In this document: positions 55,801 through 63,854 of the stretch, piece by piece
Layout of the letters: the number at the start of each line of letters is the position of its first letter
How positions within the stretch are numbered: position 1 is the first letter of the stretch
Source of the DNA: Psychroflexus curvus
Lineage (GTDB): Bacteria > Bacteroidota > Bacteroidia > Flavobacteriales > Flavobacteriaceae
Direction: 5' to 3'
Length of the DNA stretch: 64,000 bases
Assembly (NCBI RefSeq): GCF_020164585.1
Contig: NZ_JAIQZF010000009.1
Coordinates: 1 to 64,000 of the forward strand
The notes under the pieces: model-generated
The model's database searches: none
What the model was told of the DNA's origin: nothing
The model's input: only the letters and a program-made list of their open reading frames with translations
Program-made: the position numbers and the translations under genes

Positions 55801-56338
55801 CAATTTCTTCCTGAAGATGCTCTGCGTAATCTTTTAAATCTTGTTTGTTGAAATTCCCTGTAAAACTAATATTCAGGATAGGAAGTTCTTCTGAAAGATT
55901 AAGGTCAAAGACATTGGGTTCAACTTTGGCACCATTGTCTAACGTAGGCCAGGTTGTTTCAGATTTTACAAGATCTACCTTGTCTTTAATAAGTTGCTTC
56001 GCATTTTGAACTTCTATATCTTCTTCAAACTCCACAATGACCATAGAGTAGTCCTGCATGGTAGAGGAGGTGATTTCCCTTACCCCTTTCACGTTCTTAA
56101 ACTCTTCCTCCAAAGGTTCTGTGATGAATTTTTCAATGTCTTCAACTGAAGTCCCGGGCTGAACCGAACTAACGTATATTTTGGTTTCTACGACTTCCGG
56201 GAAGTCTTCTCTTGGCATAGTGTAATAAGCCATGATGCCTCCGAATAAAATAATGGCAATAATGACATAAACCGTCATTTTATTATCTATTGCCCAGGAG
56301 GATATACCAAATTCTTTATAGGTGTTTTTCTTTGCCAT
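52874..56338 (-). CDS. RND-family efflux transporter, inner-membrane subunit
   Basis: 1154 aa. N-terminal helix then VQPGTSVEDIEKFITEPLEEEFKNVKG; a block of five helices around residues 340-520 (GMLVDNGIVVVENVYSLMDQGM with the proton-relay Asp region), a mirror block near 960-1140 (GGVFFGLSIFQMDFVIIMTMMGIISLAGIVVNNAIVLVDY). Matches the AcrB/MdtB-like hydrophobe efflux class. Encoded with adaptor and TolC channel on the same strand; its start overlaps the adaptor stop by 1 bp. Confidence 0.92.
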   Translation of the reverse strand: MAKKNTYKEFGISSWAIDNKMTVYVIIAIILFGGIMAYYTMPREDFPEVVETKIYVSSVQPGTSVEDIEKFITEPLEEEFKNVKGVREITSSTMQDYSMVIVEFEEDIEVQNAKQLIKDKVDLVKSETTWPTLDNGAKVEPNVFDLNLSEELPILNISFTGNFNKQDLKDYAEHLQEEIELLPQIKEAKIRGIDDKEVEVAVDIYKMSAMQVSFNDIITAIRNENKNISGGSIVSKGIEKTIRVLGEIESPDELNNIVIKNDGGEIYLKDVADINFHTKDPTTFARDYGDPVVMLDIKKRAGKNMIEAVEEIKTIVEKERKSYYPDTLNIGLSNDQSIKTENQVNDLVNNIIFGVLLVIIVLMFFLGLRNALFVGVAIPMSMLLSLIILSSLGFTLNTMVLFGLVMGLGMLVDNGIVVVENVYSLMDQGMSRTAAAKQGIGEIAWPIIASTATTLAAFFPLGLWPGTIGKFMIYFPITLSVVLGSSLFVALIINAMLTSKFMKVEEKKLKDKQVIRWSLILLIVGISSLVAGFILDIGVLRGVGNLAILASILLWVYKLFLLKAIYFFQFRSLKRLENFYEKSLKYALHKRNAYLFFFGTLGILALSFVVVSIVQPKVLFFPENQPNQIMAYIEYPEGTNIHKTNALTKKVEQRIFEVIKKYEDEDGYNFMVESAISQVGKGAGNPMNSAGQVNDMPNRGKVTLSMREFKLRRNVKSSKVLKEVRNAVKGFPGVSIIVEKDQAGPPSGYPINIELKGEDYNLMLAEAKRMSEFINETGIEGIEELKIDVNKSKPELDVLVDKAKAGKLGVSSAQVGQVIRRSVFGEEASTYKANEEDYQINVRFNEELRYDENAIFNQPVTFRNTKGQIIQVPISALVETKPASTFSAIKRKDLKRVITIYSNVLGGYNGNEIVGQLQQELKYFDLEESIGYKFTGEQEKQEENLNFLIKALLLAVGGILLILVAQFNSISKPIIILMAVVLSLGGVFFGLSIFQMDFVIIMTMMGIISLAGIVVNNAIVLVDYTQILIDRRKEKLDIEDDKMLTKHQYFEEIVAGGKSRLRPVLLTAITTVLGLIPLAVGLNVDFFELFINYAPDIYIGGDNVIFWGPLAWTVIFGLIFATFLTLIIVPVMFYLVTRAKLKFRKQAEPASATS

Positions 56339-57516
56339 TAATTGTTCTTTTGAAAGTTTAAAACTTTTACTTTTTCTCCTTTCTTTATAGTTCTTGCGCC
56401 TTCAGTGACTACAATGTCAGAGGTATTTAATCCCTCCAAAACTTCGATTTCACCCTGATAACGTTTACCGAGTTTCAACTCTCTAAAGTCGGCAACTCCC
56501 AGACTGTCATTTTCCATTGTGAGCGCGTAGGTAAAGGATTGCCCTTGAGCGTTTTCTCTGAGAATATCTTCAGGAATGACAATGGCATCGCTTGTTTTGT
56601 AGTTGTTTATTTCTAAAGTGGCAATGAGATTGGGCTTTACAAATTCTATGCTGTCCGGAATAGCAACTTTCACTCTGAAGTTTCTGTTGTTTTGTGAAAT
56701 ATTACTAGACACTTGAGTCACTTCACTTATAAATCTTTTCTCGATTGCTCCAAAAGAAACAATAGCTTCACTTCCCACTTTTATACTCCCTACGTAATTT
56801 TCTGGCACATTTGCGCTTACATACATTTGGTCTAAATTCAAAATTCTGAAAATAGGAGTTTGTCCTGGAGAAACGACCTGACCACGGTCGGTGATGATTT
56901 CATCAATCTTTCCGTTGAAAGGGGCATAAATAACTGATTTCTTAAGCTGATTTTCCACTTGTTCTACAGAATTGTTGAGTTGCTCATAAGCGGTTTCAGC
57001 TTCTAAAAACTGAATTTCAGAACCTATATTCTGATCCCAAAGGCGTTTCTGTCTTTCAAAGCGGGTTTTGGCTAAGTCTCGACGGGCTTTCAATTCTGCT
57101 AATTGATTGGACACTCCACCATCGTCAATCTTGGCCAGCACATCTCCTTTTTTGACTTCCTGGCCTTCGTCGATGTAGATGTCTTTGAGATTTCCGGAGA
57201 ATTCCGGATAAATTAAAATATTTTCATCAGTCGTCGCTTCGCCAAGTATTTTGATGTAATGTTTAAATGCTTTGGGCTCTAATTCCATGGCTTCTACCAG
57301 AGCATAGGTATAGTCTTCCTCAAATTCAGATAGCTTTTCATCTAATTTTTTAAGCTTATTTTTAAGATCAAGCATGCTTGTATTCAGTGTTTTTCGCTTC
57401 TGCTCGATTTCAGCCTGGGTTCCATTTTCAAGGACTTCGTCAATTGATTTTTCTTCAGGTCCACAAGACATCAGAACTAATAGGGATAACAAGCTGAGAT
57501 AGGATAGATATTTCAT
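56338..57516 (-). CDS. RND periplasmic adaptor, lipoprotein
   Basis: 392 aa from the ATG at 57516; a TTG-start extension overlaps the TolC stop and is unlikely. Lipobox LVLMSC. A lipoyl-like segment GNLKDIYIDEGQEVKKGDVLAKIDDGG flanks a helical hairpin (ELKARRDLAKTRFERQKRLWDQN), followed by APFNGKIDEIITDRGQVVSPGQ. It bridges the inner-membrane pump to the outer-membrane channel. Confidence 0.92.
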   Translation of the reverse strand: MKYLSYLSLLSLLVLMSCGPEEKSIDEVLENGTQAEIEQKRKTLNTSMLDLKNKLKKLDEKLSEFEEDYTYALVEAMELEPKAFKHYIKILGEATTDENILIYPEFSGNLKDIYIDEGQEVKKGDVLAKIDDGGVSNQLAELKARRDLAKTRFERQKRLWDQNIGSEIQFLEAETAYEQLNNSVEQVENQLKKSVIYAPFNGKIDEIITDRGQVVSPGQTPIFRILNLDQMYVSANVPENYVGSIKVGSEAIVSFGAIEKRFISEVTQVSSNISQNNRNFRVKVAIPDSIEFVKPNLIATLEINNYKTSDAIVIPEDILRENAQGQSFTYALTMENDSLGVADFRELKLGKRYQGEIEVLEGLNTSDIVVTEGARTIKKGEKVKVLNFQKNN

Positions 57517-57520
57517 GGGA

Positions 57521-58888
57521 TTATTTTTCAAAATTTGTAAATGGAGTATTGATGATTTTTTCGATTTCTGCTTTGGAATTGATGATGTCCAGCATGGACT
57601 GTAAAAGTTCGTTTTGTGCTGTGTATAATTGCTGTTGCGCTTGTCTTAGTTCAAAACTAGAGGCCACACCTTCTTTAAACTTCACCTGGTTTTTATATTC
57701 TATGCGCTCGGCGAGTTCTAAATTTTTCTTGGCTAAATCATAATTATCGACTGCGAATTCAAAATTGCTCTTAGCCGTATTCAGCTGAAGTTTAATTTGA
57801 TTGATAGCCTGAGTTTTCTGGGTTTCAGCCTTTTTCATCTCAATCTTCGCCTTTTGTGTCCTTGCACTGCGCTGGAGCGAACTGAAAATAGGAACATTCA
57901 GACTTACTCCGATGGTTGAAAATTCATACCATTCTGCTCGGGAGGAAAAGAATTCAAAATCATCACCAAAACTTGTTTGCCCGTAATTGGCAAAAGCTGA
58001 AAGACTGGGTAAAGCTTTGCTTTTCTCCAGCTTCATTTCCAGCTCCCTCTGTTTGACCAAATTGTCGGCGATTTTAAATTGAATGGTGTTTTCTACCTGA
58101 AGGTCATCAGTCATGTTTTCTGCTTGCAGTGCCTCTTTGTTGGCCAGGCTTTCTAAATCTTCCAATAAAATCACTTTCGTAGAAACAGGTAATCCCAGTA
58201 CCATATTGAGGCTTTCTGTAGAAATATCTCTCATGCGTTTGGCATTTTTCAACTGACTCTGTAGCTGCTGAAAGGTAATCTGCAATTGCTCTACGTCTTC
58301 TTCTTCGGCTAAGCCATTTTCATAAATCTTACGAGTTTCGTATACGTTTTTCTCAGCGGTTTTAAGATTGCTTTCTATGATTCCGATGGAATTTTGCGTG
58401 AGTAAAACGTTGCCATAAGCACTTACTACATCTTTTCTCACGTCAAGCTTGGTTCTGGTTTCGTTATTATCAGAATACTTAAGAAAGGTTTTAGCAGCCT
58501 GCAAAGCAACAATATAAGATCCATCAAAAATCAACTGATTCAAGGTGACAGAAGCATTCATGTTTTGTTTTGGAGAGAACTGAACTGGCACAAAAGTTCC
58601 GGGTTCGCCGCCAACTATCTCCCCAGGAAGTGGTGTTTGCCTTATAATGGGATTGTATTCATAATTAAGCGCACCATCTATTTGTGGCAAACCGTCGGCC
58701 GTGGTTTCCCATTTTTGTTTGAGCGCAATAGCGACATCACGTCTGGCATTGATGGTGGCATAACTGCTGTCAATCGCAAAATCTATCGCCTCCTGAAGCG
58801 TGAATTCATAACTTTTGGGTGGTTCTGTCTGTTGTGCAGATAGTCCCAAAAAAGTGAATAGGAGTAAGCCTAAACTAATTTTTTTCAT
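57521..58888 (-). CDS. TolC-family outer-membrane channel
   Basis: 455 aa. Sec signal at 1-18, then paired outer-membrane efflux protein repeats: FTLQEAIDFAIDSSYATINARRDVAI and the later VASSFELRQAQQQLYTAQNELLQSMLD helix typical of the periplasmic tunnel. First structural gene of the efflux operon, after the TetR gene with a 4-bp overlap. Confidence 0.92.
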   Translation of the reverse strand: MKKISLGLLLFTFLGLSAQQTEPPKSYEFTLQEAIDFAIDSSYATINARRDVAIALKQKWETTADGLPQIDGALNYEYNPIIRQTPLPGEIVGGEPGTFVPVQFSPKQNMNASVTLNQLIFDGSYIVALQAAKTFLKYSDNNETRTKLDVRKDVVSAYGNVLLTQNSIGIIESNLKTAEKNVYETRKIYENGLAEEEDVEQLQITFQQLQSQLKNAKRMRDISTESLNMVLGLPVSTKVILLEDLESLANKEALQAENMTDDLQVENTIQFKIADNLVKQRELEMKLEKSKALPSLSAFANYGQTSFGDDFEFFSSRAEWYEFSTIGVSLNVPIFSSLQRSARTQKAKIEMKKAETQKTQAINQIKLQLNTAKSNFEFAVDNYDLAKKNLELAERIEYKNQVKFKEGVASSFELRQAQQQLYTAQNELLQSMLDIINSKAEIEKIINTPFTNFEK

Positions 58889-59490
58889 TCTAAGAGTTGT
58901 TTTTCAAGTTCGATAAGGCGTTGGTGGCCTTTGGTGTCTACGATGCTTCGCAGATGGTATTTTAGAAATTCTTCGTAAAGTTCTTTGGGGGTGAGGTGGC
59001 TGTCTTTGAAGAGTTCTTCATCTTTCAAGTTCAACATACCGGCGATGTAAATTCTGCAAGTGAAGACTTTATGAATGTCTTTTCTATAGTAACCTTCGTC
59101 AACGCCTCGTTCAATATTTCTGCCAATGCAGTCCTCCATTTTACAAACTTGAGACTCTCGCATTTTGGAATAAATCCTGGGATAGTATTTCTGAAACTGA
59201 AACTGTGGTGAGGTTTTTTCGTTTTTTAGACGTTTCATCACCACGCGCTTAATCTCTATCATTTCTTCGATGGGATCGAGACTTTTTAACTGAACCAAAT
59301 CAATTTCAGCATGAATGCGGTCTCGAATGAAGTAGGCGACCTGCTCCACCAGGTCCGACTTGTTTTTGAAATACTCGTAAATGGTTTTTTTGGACACGCC
59401 GAGTTCCTGGGCCAGATGGTCCATAGTGACGCTTTTGAAACCGTATTCCAAAAACAAATCTCCTGCTTTATGTAAAATTTCTTCTTTCAT
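58885..59490 (-). CDS. TetR/AcrR-family regulator of the efflux operon
   Basis: 201 aa from the ATG at 59490 (MKEEILHKAGDLFLEYG); an upstream in-frame ATG at 59529 would add 13 residues and overlap the putative operator. HTH: VTMDHLAQELGVSKKTIYEYFKNKSDLVE. C-terminal ligand domain mostly helical. First gene of the operon TetR-TolC-adaptor-RND, so it probably represses its own operon and is released by a pump substrate. Confidence 0.9.
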   Translation of the reverse strand: MKEEILHKAGDLFLEYGFKSVTMDHLAQELGVSKKTIYEYFKNKSDLVEQVAYFIRDRIHAEIDLVQLKSLDPIEEMIEIKRVVMKRLKNEKTSPQFQFQKYYPRIYSKMRESQVCKMEDCIGRNIERGVDEGYYRKDIHKVFTCRIYIAGMLNLKDEELFKDSHLTPKELYEEFLKYHLRSIVDTKGHQRLIELEKQLLE

Positions 59491-59511
59491 TTCAATGCGC
59501 AAAACTACACA

Positions 59512-59541
59512 TGGAAACTTTAAATACAATAATAGTTTCCA
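59512..59541 (-). promoter_or_regulatory. Putative TetR operator
   Basis: Perfect 8-bp inverted repeat TGGAAACT (59512-59519) and AGTTTCCA (59534-59541) with 14 bp between, just upstream of the TetR start codon. Position and symmetry suit an autoregulatory operator; binding is inferred. Confidence 0.55.
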
Positions 59542-59707
59542 AAGTTTTACTTTAATTTAACTTTGGATTATTTAAAAACCGAATCCAAAACCCATTTTTC
59601 AATCAACTTAGTCAAATACCCCTTCTACTCAAGTTTATCTTCAACGAAGCTAAAGGGCTTGAGAAAATACCGGATTATGATTTCTGATGAAGAAATCTAT
59701 TTTAAAA

Positions 59708-59739
59708 AATAAAGCCAGCTATTTGAAGCTGGCTTTATT
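59708..59739 (-). terminator. Terminator of the BlaI-M56 operon
   Basis: 12-bp stem AATAAAGCCAGC (59708-59719) / GCTGGCTTTATT (59728-59739), with T-rich flank on the minus strand. Confidence 0.85.
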
Positions 59740-59765
59740 AATTAGGATGAAATTAAATCCGAGTT

Positions 59766-61382
59766 TTATTCACCTGAAATTTGGAAGGTAATCGGTAAAG
59801 AATAAAGTACGCCGACTTTTTCACCTTCATGCTCACCTGGCTTTATTTGAGGAAGTTCGCCAACAACACGTTTGGCTTCGACTTCAAGTTCAGGTTTTGC
59901 AGCTCTTGCTCTTACATTGACGACTTTACCCATCTTATCAATTTTAAATTGCACATAGACTCGGTTTGTTCCTTTGAGACCTAACTCTTATGCCAAACCA
60001 ATATCAAAATCTTTATTGACGAATTCGCTAATCTTCTTGCTCATACATGCTTTACGCTCTTCATTGGTTCCTAAGTTTTCACAGCCTGGAAAGACAGGCA
60101 CGTTCTCGATAACAGAAAAGGGAACGCTACCTGTATTATCGATTTTTTCTCTTTCTGTTATTTCAGTTTTAGGGTTGTTTTGTTCCTGCAAGTACTCTTC
60201 ATAAGTTTGAGTTTTCAGCTTTCGAAATGCCTCTGTATCTGTCATGGACATTTTGTTTTCATCAGAACTTTCTTCGTCCATCTTTTCAGCCATGAGAATC
60301 ATAAACACATTTCGTCTGTAAAAGTCTTCTTTGGAGTTGATTTCTCTATAAGTGGTTAGTCTGAATTTAGCTGGCATATCATCAGAAAACATCCCATATT
60401 TAGCGACAGCTTCTTTAAGTTCTTCGATATACTGAGTTCGTAACTTTTCAGCTTCAGCTTCTTCTGTGAGTTGCTGGATGTCTTCCTGCGTTTCTTCCTT
60501 ACAAGCGGTGTAAGTCAGCATCAGGCCTAGTAGCGGCAAAATCAGCAGATATTTTAATAAATGTTGTGGACGTGAGTTTTTCTTTTGTAACATCATAAGT
60601 CTTTGTTTTAATTGTGAATGATTAAAAAATGAATGTGAAAATTCGAAATTCCTGGTGCCAAAAGCCTGGTTGAGCAAGCTTTGCGCGTAATCTCGTTTGT
60701 TGAGGTCTTTGGCAGCAACGGCATCGGCCTGGAGCTCGTGAACTAGCACTAATTCTTGCTTAAGCCAGTGGTGAGCGGGACTTACCCAGCATAACAGGCG
60801 TAGAAATTCAGTAAAAAATAAGTCTACCGCATGATGGGAGCGGGCGTGCTCCAACTCGTGAGCCATGACTTTTGCTCGCTGGGTTTCAGGAATCTTGTCG
60901 CCAATAAAAATGGAATTCCAAAAGGTAAACGCGTTTTCAGAAGCTTCCAGTTTGTAGCAGGGCACGTCATCGATATAACGTTCGAAACGGGCTTTCTGTG
61001 TCATTTGCTTCAGTTTCCAATAGCCTATACTGAATTTGACAGCGAAAAAACTAATGCCTGTAAGATAGACAAGCTTAAGCATAGCATCCAGACTCCATGT
61101 GCTCGTCTGGGGCTCAGTGTTTGCGCCTGAAGCGATTAAATTCACTTCTTCACCCATCATAAAATAAGATTGAAGCTGGGCAACCGCAGGACTGCTGGTT
61201 TCTTCAGCCCCAAAACTGAAAGCCAAAAAGCTGAAATCGAGTAGGGGAATGAGGAAGGAAAGCACGGCAGTGACGAGTAGGTAAATTCTATTCTGCGTGT
61301 AAAAGGTCTCTGTTTTGAAGAGCAAATACAGCCCCAAAAAGCAGGTTTGGAAAAGAATAACATCTAATAGATACCACCACAT
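59766..61382 (-). pseudogene. M56 peptidase with TonB C-terminal domain, interrupted by an in-frame TAA
   Basis: The frame is continuous over 538 codons plus stop except for a TAA at 59988-59990. The N-terminal part has four helices of the BlaR1/M56 type and a zinc motif HELEH (175-179), then a long periplasmic stretch. PVFPGCENLGTNEERKACMSKKISEFVNKDFD and, after the stop, ELGLKGTNRVYV.QFKIDKMGKVVNVRARA... form a standard TonB_C domain. Upstream part 59988-61382 would make a 464-aa protein without that domain; the rest (59766-59987) would be lost. BlaR1-like sensing of the partner repressor upstream is inferred. Confidence 0.82.
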
Positions 61383-61744
61383 TAGTCCCTGGTTTTATCA
61401 AGTTCTTTTAAAATGCTTTCCAAATCTTTCGTGCTCATGTTCTTTTCTTTCACAAAAAAGGAAACCATATTTTTAAACGATCCTTCAAAATAGGAATTGA
61501 CCATTTTCTTCATCGTTGCTTTTTGATAAGTGTCTTTATCGATCAACGCAAAATATTTAAAACCTCTTCCTTCCTTTTCGTGACCCACAAATCCTTTATC
61601 TTCCAGAATTCTTACGATAGTGGAAGTGGTGTTGTAAGCGGGCTTAGGCTCAGGCATGTCTTCGATAAGTTCTGCAACGCGGGCTATCCCTTTTTGCCAT
61701 AAAATCTGCATCACTTCTTCTTCTGCTCTTGTTAATTGTCTCAT
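61382..61744 (-). CDS. BlaI/MecI/CopY-family transcriptional repressor
   Basis: 120 aa winged-helix repressor: LTRAEEEVMQILWQKGIARVAEL, YNTTSTIVRILEDKGFVGHEKEGRGFKYFALI, typical of BlaI/MecI. It probably dimerises at the tandem dyads upstream and is cleaved or displaced through the M56 partner. Its stop codon overlaps the M56 start by 1 bp, so the pair is translationally coupled. Confidence 0.9.
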   Translation of the reverse strand: MRQLTRAEEEVMQILWQKGIARVAELIEDMPEPKPAYNTTSTIVRILEDKGFVGHEKEGRGFKYFALIDKDTYQKATMKKMVNSYFEGSFKNMVSFFVKEKNMSTKDLESILKELDKTRD

Positions 61745-61768
61745 GATCTTAAATTTTATAAAGGCAAG

Positions 61769-61804
61769 TTAAACTAAAATAATAGTTTAACTACAATAAT
61801 AGTT
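61769..61804 (-). promoter_or_regulatory. Tandem BlaI-type operators
   Basis: Dyad 1: TTAAACTA-N6-TAGTTTAA (61769-61790). Dyad 2: AACTA-N6-TAGTT (61789-61804), overlapping it by 2 bp with centres 17 bp apart. They lie upstream of the BlaI start and have the ACTA-N6-TAGT spacing of BlaI sites. Confidence 0.6.
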
Positions 61805-61992
61805 GTTAAAGTTTTATCTTTTTAATCTAACGGACTATCTATATCGTAGATTTTTTACTTCGCTACTCTAGATTCCACGCCTAAGGCTGGCAGGCAGAAT
61901 GGCTATGCCGAGTGTCATTCCGAGGAAAGAGAAACGACGAGGAATCTTTTTATATCGATTTCTTCAATGCTTTTCGACAGTTGAGATTCATC

Positions 61993-62205
61993 AGTCGACT
62001 TTAGTCTCCTTCTGAATGACAGTGTTGCTTGTCATTCCGACGATAGGAGGAATCTCTGTGTCATGTTATGCTTTAATGCTTTTCGACAATGAGATTCATC
62101 AGTCGACTTTAGTCTCCTTCTGAATGACAGTGTTGCTTGTCATTCCGACGATAGGAGGAATCTCTGTGTCATGTTATGCTTTAATGCTTTTCGACAATGA
62201 GATTC
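61993..62205. repeat. 108-bp tandem repeat, two copies
   Basis: Copy 1 at 61993-62100 and copy 2 at 62101-62205 are identical over the first 105 bp. The unit contains the intergenic motif CTTGTCATTCCGACGATAGG and TTCTGAATGACAGTG, typical of Bacteroidota dispersed intergenic repeats. No coding potential recognised. Confidence 0.85.
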
Positions 62206-62376
62206 TTCACTGCGCTAGTTTCCACGCCTAAGGCGGACAGGCAGAATGACAAGCTCGGTAGATAAACATTTACATTTTAAAAAAATCATTAGGTTTGTGT
62301 CAAAAAGAGATTGGATAAGTGTTATTATGTATCCAATAAGAAATTTCAGATTAGAAATCGTGTTTTTTGTCTTCTT

Positions 62377-62416
62377 GAGCGCAGTCAAAAGATTGATAAG
62401 AATCTCGACTGCGCTC
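62377..62416. repeat. Inverted repeat with GAGCGCAGTC arms
   Basis: GAGCGCAGTC (62377-62386) and GACTGCGCTC (62407-62416) enclose a 20-bp loop. Together with the tandem repeat it makes the 720-bp gap between the BlaI and PhzF genes mostly intergenic repeats. Confidence 0.7.
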
Positions 62417-62465
62417 GATTTGACAATTTTCAAGAAGCAATTATAGTTTAAAATAAAAACAAAGT

Positions 62466-63257
62466 ATGGCTATTATTTATCAGGTTGATGCGTTTACCGA
62501 TGAGCTGTTCAAAGGCAATCCGGCAGGAGTGATGTTACTGGAAAATGAGTTTCTGGAAGAGAAGCTGATGCTGAATATCGTAAAGGAAATGAATGTGTCG
62601 GAGGTGGCTTTTGTGTTACCAAAGGAAAATCACTTCGACATTCGTTTTTTTACACCCAAAGCGGAAGTACCGCTTTGCGGACACGCGACTTTATCGGCGG
62701 CTCACATTTTATATGAATTAGATTTAGTTTCAAAATCAGAATCCATTGTGTTTCAGGCTCCCAAAGATCAATTGGAAATCAGTTTTACTCCGGATGGCTA
62801 TCAGATGAAATTCCCGGAATATATATTGGATCCGATTTCAACCTCCAACTGGTCTGAAGCTCTCGGTATTCAAGTAAATAGGGCTTTTGAAGTGACCAAC
62901 GACTGGACCATGCTGGTTTTAGAATCTGAAGAAGAACTGGTCAATTTCAAGCCCGATGCCAGGCTGCTTCAAAGTTTAAGTCTGGGACAAAGCATTTTTA
63001 CAGCAAAATCAACCTCAGAAGAAAGAGATATCGTGTGTAGATGTTTTGTACCTAATCTTAATATTTTGGAAGATCCTGTAACGGGTTCTGCGCATTGTGC
63101 GCTTGGGGTGTACTGGGCTGAGGTTTTAGGCAAAACCTCTTTAAAGTCAGAACAAATTTCGGAACGAAAAGGTCAGCTGAGGCTAGAGATGAAAAACGAT
63201 AGCGTCTACATCTTAGGTCAGGCTAAAACCGTGTTTAAGGCTGAGTTTTATTTGTAA
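62466..63257 (+). CDS. PhzF-family isomerase
   Basis: 263 aa. QVDAFTDELFKGNPAGVMLLENE and NVSEVAFVLPK (catalytic Glu), RFFTPKAEVPLCGHATLSAAHIL, DPVTGSAHCALGVYWAEVL define the PhzF diaminopimelate-epimerase-like fold. Substrate unknown; phenazine genes are absent, so a phenazine role is unlikely. Its last 33 bp are repeated at 63855-63887. Confidence 0.9.
   Translation: MAIIYQVDAFTDELFKGNPAGVMLLENEFLEEKLMLNIVKEMNVSEVAFVLPKENHFDIRFFTPKAEVPLCGHATLSAAHILYELDLVSKSESIVFQAPKDQLEISFTPDGYQMKFPEYILDPISTSNWSEALGIQVNRAFEVTNDWTMLVLESEEELVNFKPDARLLQSLSLGQSIFTAKSTSEERDIVCRCFVPNLNILEDPVTGSAHCALGVYWAEVLGKTSLKSEQISERKGQLRLEMKNDSVYILGQAKTVFKAEFYL
63225..63257 (+). repeat. Left copy of the PhzF 3'-end direct repeat
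   Basis: 33 bp covering the last ten codons and stop of the PhzF gene, identical to 63855-63887, offset 630 bp. Confidence 0.9.
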
Positions 63258-63278
63258 AGATTTAAATTAATAAATTAG

Positions 63279-63286
63279 TATATTTG
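63279..63286 (+). promoter_or_regulatory. -7 box of the second toxin-antitoxin operon
   Basis: TATATTTG matches TAnnTTTG, 15 bp before the antitoxin ATG. A TTG at 63252-63254, at the end of the left repeat, lies 24 bp upstream and could serve as a -33 element with loose spacing. Confidence 0.45.
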
Positions 63287-63300
63287 GTAAAAGCATTACA

Positions 63301-63543
63301 ATGAGTATAGAAACAAGGAAACTAGAATTTATTCGGGAGTTTTTAAAACTTCAGAATGAACAATCAATTTCAAAATTTGAAAAAATATTACAAATAGAAA
63401 AGGATTATTCAGCTCATAATAAAGTTGAATCAATGTCAGCCCTTGAATTAAATGCTCGAATTGATAAATCGATGGAAGATTCTAAAAATGGAAAACTAAC
63501 CGAAGCAAATGATTTATTAGCAGAAATTGAAAAGTGGGAGTAA
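63301..63543 (+). CDS. Antitoxin of a ParE/RelE-type toxin-antitoxin pair
   Basis: 80 aa, helical, acidic: SIETRKLEFIREFLKLQNEQ at the N-terminus, ALELNARIDKSMEDSKNGKL (typical neutralising helix) at about residues 48-68. No classic HTH seen. It overlaps the toxin gene by 10 bp. Confidence 0.85.
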   Translation: MSIETRKLEFIREFLKLQNEQSISKFEKILQIEKDYSAHNKVESMSALELNARIDKSMEDSKNGKLTEANDLLAEIEKWE

Positions 63544-63851
63544 AAATAATTTGGACAGATTTTGCAAAGGCTGAACTCAAGCAAAACTTTAAATATTTAA
63601 AAGAGAATGCGAGTCTGAGAGTTGCGAAAAATGAAATCAAAAAAAATGTTTTTCAGACCTTAAGATTAAAAGACCAGCCAGAAATTGGACAACTTGAGCC
63701 AATGTTGAAAGGTAGAAAAATCCAATTCCGTTATCTATTACATCAATCTTATAAACTAATCTACTGGATAAATATTGATCAAAATCAAATTGAAATAATG
63801 GATGTCTTTGATACGCATCAGTTTCCTGAAAAGATTAAAAGGACTAAATAA
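63534..63851 (+). CDS. ParE/RelE-type toxin
   Basis: 105 aa, GTG start at 63534 inside the antitoxin gene. KIIWTDFAKAELKQNFKYLKENAS, RLKDQPEIGQLEPMLKGRKIQFRYLLHQSYKLIYWI and IEIMDVFDTHQFPEK follow the RelE/ParE fold with the usual basic and aromatic positions. It would be either a ribosome-dependent RNase or a gyrase poison; the sequence does not settle which. The frame is intact. Confidence 0.87.
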   Translation: MGVKIIWTDFAKAELKQNFKYLKENASLRVAKNEIKKNVFQTLRLKDQPEIGQLEPMLKGRKIQFRYLLHQSYKLIYWINIDQNQIEIMDVFDTHQFPEKIKRTK

Positions 63852-63854
63852 AGC

